Shown here: one piece after another, positions 16,848 to 21,644 of the stretch
How the letters are laid out: each line of letters opens with the position of its first letter
Position numbering within the stretch: the stretch's first letter is position 1
DNA from: Fragilaria crotonensis
Taxonomy: Eukaryota; Bacillariophyta; Fragilariophyceae; Fragilariales; Fragilariaceae
Assembly (NCBI GenBank): GCA_022925895.1
Contig: JAKSYS010000822.1
Coordinates: 1 to 21,644, forward strand
Reading direction: 5' to 3'
Length of the DNA stretch: 21,644 nt
The notes under the pieces: generated by a model
The model's database searches: none
Told to the model about the DNA's origin: nothing
Seen by the model: only the letters and a program-made list of their open reading frames with translations
Translations under genes and position numbers: made by a program

Positions 16848-18900
16848 AATTGCTCAAGAGGAACACTTCATCGCAAAACCATGGCAAATCACTTCAGGGC
16901 AGTGATTTATCTAGTCGGCATCGCTTTCGGCACTTTTGCTTCGGCAGCCAACGAACTTGTCATCAGCGAGTACATCGAGGGAACGTCTAACAACAAAGCC
17001 ATTGAGTTGTGCAATCCGTCGTCGAGCGCTGTCAATCTGGCAACTGATAACTACGTGCTTTTCATATCCTTCAACGGTGGCACTTCCACTTCTACAATCC
17101 CTCTCAGTGGCACTGTTCCAGCAGGAGGATCCTTTGTCATTGCAAACAATCAAGCCTCTACCAACATCTTGTCAAAGGCAAACCAGACTTCCAGTTCTCT
17201 CTCCTTCAATGGTGACGATGCGATTGTTCTCAAAGTTGGAGCTGCCGGGACTGTTGTGGACTCGTATGGTCAGGTCGGAGTTCGGTTGACTTTGGTACAG
17301 ACAAGACTTACCGCAAGAAGTCTTGTGGAATCAGGGATGTTGTCACTACCGATGCTTTCAATCGCACGGTCCAATACGACGAGTTCGCCGTGGACACTTT
17401 CGACGGTCTGAATAGCTGCCCATCCGGCTGTGGGCAGACTGTTTCGCCAATTGGCCAGCCAACTGCATCGCCAACTGTCGCGTCACCAACTGCGTTACCC
17501 ACTGCGCAGCCAACAGGTCCTCCGAATGTCTCCCTCTGCCTCCCCAACGAAGTCACCGACTTCTTCTCCGACTGCCTCCCCGACGGTGTTGTCCACTGCC
17601 TCCCCAACGGAGTCCGTGGCGGCTACTGATTTGGTTATCAGCGAGTACATCGAGGGTACCTCCTTCAACAAAGTCATTGAGTTGTGCAATCCGTCGTCGA
17701 GCGCTGTCAACTTGACGACTGCGAACTACGTGCTTCAGATATACTTCAACGGTGCCTCTTCCGCGACATCCCATCGCACTCAGTGGGATCGTTCCGGCAG
17801 GAGGATCCTTTGTCCTTGCCAACAATCAAGCCGCATCTGGCATACTATTGAATGCCAACCAGACTTCTAGTTTTCTTAACTTCAATGGTGACGATGCTGT
17901 CGTGCTAAGGAAGAGCGGTGTAAGCGGCTATGTTGTAGACTCATTCGGCCAGGTTGGAATTCGAACTGATTTTGGTACCGACAAGACATACCGCAAGAAG
18001 TCTTGTGATACTGCTGTCCCTACAGACACTTTCAATAGCACGGACCAATACGACGAGTTCGCCGTGGACACCTTCGACGGTCTCAATAGCTGCCCATCCG
18101 GCTGTGGGCAGACTGTTTCGCCAATTGGCCAGCCCACTGCATCGCCAACTGTCGCGTCACCAACTGCGTTACCCACTGCGCAGCCAACAGGTCCTCCGAA
18201 TGCGTCACCCTCTGCCTCCCCAACGAAGTCACCGACTTCTTCTCCGACTGCCTCCCCGACGGTGTTGTCCACTGCCTCCCCGACGGAGTCCGTGGCGGCT
18301 ACTGATTTGGTTATCAGCGAGTACATCGAGGGTACCTCCTTCAACAAAGTCATTGAGTTGTGTAATCCGTCGTCGAGCGATGTCAACTTGACAACTTCGA
18401 ACTACGTGCTTCAGATATTCTTCAACGGTGCCACTACTCTCGGTAACACAATCGCCCTCAGTGGGATCGTTCCGGCAGGAGGATCCTTTGTCCTTGCCAA
18501 CAATCAAGCCGCATCTGGCATACTATTGAATGCCAACCAGACTTCAAGTTTTCTTAACTTCAATGGTGACGATGCTGTCGTGCTAAGGAAGAGCGGTGTA
18601 AGCGGCACTGTTGTAGACTCATTCGGCCAGGTTGGAAATCGAACTGATTTTGGTACCGACAAGACATACCGCAAGAAGTCTTGTGGAATCAGGGATGTTG
18701 TCACTACAGACACTTTCAATAGCACGGACCAATACGACGAGTTCACCGTGGACACTTTCGACGGTCTCAATAGCTGCCCATCCGGCTGTGGGCAGACTGT
18801 TTCGCCAATTGGCCAGCCCACTGCATCGCCAACTGTCGCGTCACCAACTGCGTTACCCACTGCGCAGCCAACAGGTCCTCCGAATGCGTCGCCCTCTGCC

Positions 18901-19116
18901 TCCCCAACGAAGTTACCGACTTCTTCTCCGACTGCCTCCCCAACGAAGTTACCGACTTCTTCTCCGAATGCCTCCCCAACGAAGTTACCGACTTCTTCTC
19001 CGACTGCCTCCCCAACGAAGTTACCGACTTCTTCTCCGACTGCCTCCCCAACGAAGTTACCGACTTCTTCTCCGACTGCCTCCCAAACGAAGTTACCGAC
19101 TTCTTCTCCGACTGCC
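18901..19116 (+). repeat. Six 36-bp coding repeats in the linker before LTD4
   Basis: The unit encodes PTKLPTSSPTAS-like 12-mers six times, with single changes (N for T once, Q for P once). Copy 1 and the other linkers have one related unit (PTKSPTSSPTAS). The expansion is therefore specific to this linker. Confidence 0.9.
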
Positions 19117-19660
19117 TCCCCGACGGTGTTGTCCACTGCCTCCCCAAAGGAGTCCGTGGCGGCTACTGATTTGGTTATCAGCGAGTACATCGAGGGTACC
19201 TCCTTCAACAAAGTCATTGAGTTGTGCAATCCGTCGTCGAGCGATGTCAACTTGACAACTTCGAACTACGTGCTTCAGATATACTTCAACGGAGCCACTT
19301 CCGCAACATCCATCGCACTCAGTGGGACTGTTCCCGCCGGAGGATCCTTTGTCCTTGCCAACAATCAAGCCGCATCTGGCATACTATTGAATGCCAACCA
19401 GACTTCTAGTTTTCTTAACTTCAATGGTGACGATGCTGTCGTGCTAAGGAAGAGCGGTGTAAGCGGCACTGTTGTAGACTCATTCGGCCAGGTTGGAAAT
19501 CGAACTGATTTTGGTACCGACAAGACATACCGCAAGAAGTCTTGTGGAATCAGGGATGTTGTCACTACAGACACTTTCAATCGCACGGTCCAATACGACG
19601 AGTTCACCACGGACACCATTGACGGTCTCAGAAACTGTCCGTCCGGCTGTGGGCAAACCA

Positions 19661-21030
19661 ACTCGCCCACTGAGTCACCAACCACCTCCCCAACCTCTGG
19701 TCCAACTCTATCGCCCACTCTTCATCCCACTGAGGTGCCATCCACCTCCCCTACTTCTTCTCCAACTTTATCGCCCACTACTTCCCCAACGGCATCGCCC
19801 ACTGACCAGCCCACTGGTTCTCCGACTGCTCAGCCAACTCGACTCCCCACGACTTCGCAGCCAACTCGACTCCCCACGACTTCGCAGCCAACTCGACTCC
19901 CAACAGCTCAGCCAACTCGACTCCCCACGACTTCGCAGCCAACTCGACTCCCCACGGAGCAGCCAACTCGACTCCCCACGACTTCGCAGCCCACTCGACT
20001 CCCAACAGCGCAACCAACTCGACTCCCCACGACTTCGCAGCCAACTCGACTCCCCACGACTGCTCAACCAACTCGATTCCCCACCACAGCGAGGCCTACT
20101 GGATTCCCCACCACAGCGAGGCCTACTGGATTCCCCACCACTGCAAGGCCAACTGGATTCCCCACCACTGCAAGGCCAACTGGGTCCCCTACTATGCGGC
20201 CAACTGGATTCCCCACCACTGCAAGGCCAACTGGATTCCCCACCACTGCAAGGCCAACTGGATTCCCCACCACAGCAAGGCCAACTGGGTCCCCTACTTC
20301 GCGGCCAACTGGATTCCCCACCACTGCAAGGCCTACTCTGGCTCCCACCTCTTTTCCAACTACTTCGCCCACTACCTCCCCCACTTCTTTCCCAACATCT
20401 GCTCCAACTACCTCCCCCACTTCTTTCCCAACATCTGCTCCAACTACCTCCCCCACTTCTTTCCCAACATCTGCTCCAACTACCTCCCCCACTTCTTTCC
20501 CAACTTCTGCTCCAACTTCTGCTCCAACTACCTCCCCGACTTCTGCTCCAACTACCTCCCCGACTTCTGCTCCAACTACCTCCCCGACTTCTGCTCCAAC
20601 TACCTCCCCGACTTCTTCTCCAACTTCATCTCCCACTACTTTTCCCACGGCACTTCCAACTGTTCAGCCCACTGGTTCTCCGACTGACCAGCCCACTGGT
20701 TCTCCGACTGCTCAGCCAACTCAACTCCCCACGACTGCTCAGCCAACTCGACTCCCCACGACTTCGCAGCCAACTCGACTCCCAACAGCTCAGCCAACTC
20801 GACTCCCCACGACTGCTCAACCAACTCGATTCCCCACCACAGCGAGGCCAACTGGGTCCCCTACTACGCGGCCAACTGGGTTCCCCACCACAGCGAGGCC
20901 TACTGGATTCCCCACCACTGCAAGGCCGACTGGGTCCCCTACTGCGCGTCCAACTGGATTCCCCACCACTGCTAGTCCAACTGCATCCCCTACTACGCAG
21001 CCAACTGGTTCCCCTACTACGCAGCCAATT
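19661..21030 (+). repeat. Pro-Thr coding repeats of copy 2
   Basis: Blocks resemble those of copy 1 but differ in number and order. QPTRLPTTS units lie at about 19830-20075. PTGFPTTAR and PTGSPT units lie at 20076-20335. SPTSFPTSAPTT 36-base units lie at about 20360-20520. SAPTTSPT units lie at 20520-20620. A second QPTRLP/ARPTG block runs to the end. The long run of 51-base units in copy 1 is absent. Confidence 0.88.
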
Positions 21031-21084
21031 TGATTACCCACCACTTCTCAGCCAACTCGAGCCCCCACGACACCGAGCCCCTAA

Positions 21085-21644
21085 CTCCTTCTAGCTAATC
21101 ACCTGTCAGGAAGGGCAGTATGGCACCTTCACCAACATGATCGTAGGCCTAAACTTAAACATTTAGCCATTGCATATTGCACTCTGTTAAGTTCCGCTGT
21201 GTAGTGATTGCTGATGACGAATTCCATTGTGTGACTTTGGGATTAAAGTTGATTTATTTTACTATGCAGGAGTCGATCGCACCAAGTTAAGAAGATCATT
21301 GTCATTAACTGCACTTCGGACAAGACAGAGCACATTCTGAAAAAAGGAGGCGGATGTAAAGCACTGAAAGTGCTAATCAATATTCTATTGACAGTGCGCA
21401 CAGGAAGCAGTTCAACTAAGTGCTTGACCATCCTCAATCCCTACGAAGGGCTCCTCACCAACCACAACCTCCGAGAAGGTAAAGACCTTTGCACACACTC
21501 ATTGTAACGCTCGAAGGTACTTCGTAATTGGCTTAACCTGTAAGGAGAGAGCTCGACGAGATCAAGCTATAGCCTAGAATAAACAAGTGCCCGAAGTATT
21601 CTACTTCGAGGACTGTCAACATCTCTCCTGCCCAAGGCCATATG
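21085..21644. other. 3' flank of LTD copy 2
   Basis: Non-coding; matches 6064-6631 with small indels. A possible polyadenylation ATTAAA lies at 21242-21247, and aataaa occurs near 21578 (copy 1 has aaaaaa there). Confidence 0.5.

Larger units (their letters stand above)
16881..21033 (+). pseudogene. LTD/Pro-Thr protein copy 2, frameshifted, four LTD modules
   Basis: It begins with the same signal peptide and first LTD module as copy 1. One A is then missing between 17284 and 17285. Two bases are missing near 17528, which restores the frame. An extra C near 17771 breaks it again inside LTD2. From there the frame is open to the TGA at 21031-21033. LTD modules start at about 16953, 17628, 18304 and 19168, one more than copy 1. 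LTD2 has a variant end (SCDTAVPTDTF). The linker before LTD4 is expanded. The tail (19661-21030) is Pro-Thr repeat. As read, translation from the ATG would stop at 17411 after about 176 residues. It is probably a pseudogene, but sequencing error at these three sites would make it an intact gene of about 1380 residues. Confidence 0.75.
16298..21644 (+). repeat. Segmental duplication, copy 2
   Basis: Same orientation as copy 1. It lacks both upstream insertions of copy 1. The 3' flank matches to the last base of the window, so the real end is not visible. Within the gene it has an extra LTD module and different Pro-Thr repeat numbers. Confidence 0.93.

Overview
The window looks like nuclear DNA of a diatom or a close stramenopile relative. 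The reasons are secreted lamin-tail-domain (LTD) proteins with very long Pro-Thr tails, degenerate Copia-type pol sequence carrying the CELDSHADTC protease motif that I associate with diatom Copia elements, a pseudogenised DDE-type transposase, a short GT-AG intron and TATA boxes. I cannot name the species. No bacterial operon structure, rRNA, tRNA or CRISPR was seen.

Layout. (1) 1-6631 is copy 1 of a segmental duplication. Its 5' flank holds two extra blocks that copy 2 lacks: 37-508, LTR-like at its left end, and 548-2016, an element bounded by 15-bp terminal inverted repeats. A TATA box, a 5'UTR with a 94-bp intron, and an intact 1159-residue secreted protein follow (2533-6012). (2) 6632-15193 is a transposable-element island. 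A broken Copia pol (integrase core, RT, RNase H) lies on the minus strand at 7156-9858. It abuts a large inverted repeat (9859-11328 and 11581-13090). Each arm holds a Copia protease and the N-terminal part of a DDE transposase in divergent orientation. The rest of the transposase runs on the plus strand to 15193 with many frame breaks. (3) 15194-16297 has no gene but several short direct repeats. (4) 16298-21644 is copy 2 of the duplication. Its LTD gene has four LTD modules instead of three and three frameshifts near the 5' end, so it reads as a pseudogene unless the assembly is in error.

The only gene that looks functional is the copy 1 LTD/Pro-Thr gene. From its signal peptide, three cysteine-containing LTD modules and a tail of about 515 residues of (x)PT(x) repeats, I infer a secreted, probably heavily glycosylated extracellular or cell-surface protein. 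Both copies carry the same premature TGA sixteen codons before a second in-frame stop, and the Pro-Thr pattern continues between the two stops. The tail was therefore shortened before the duplication or spread by gene conversion.

The most unusual structure is the inverted Copia/DDE chimera. It can be explained by one staggered-break inversion that split the Copia integrase catalytic triad between the two strands. No wholly new molecular system is convincingly shown. The expandable LTD/PT secreted protein pair is the best candidate for novel biology.
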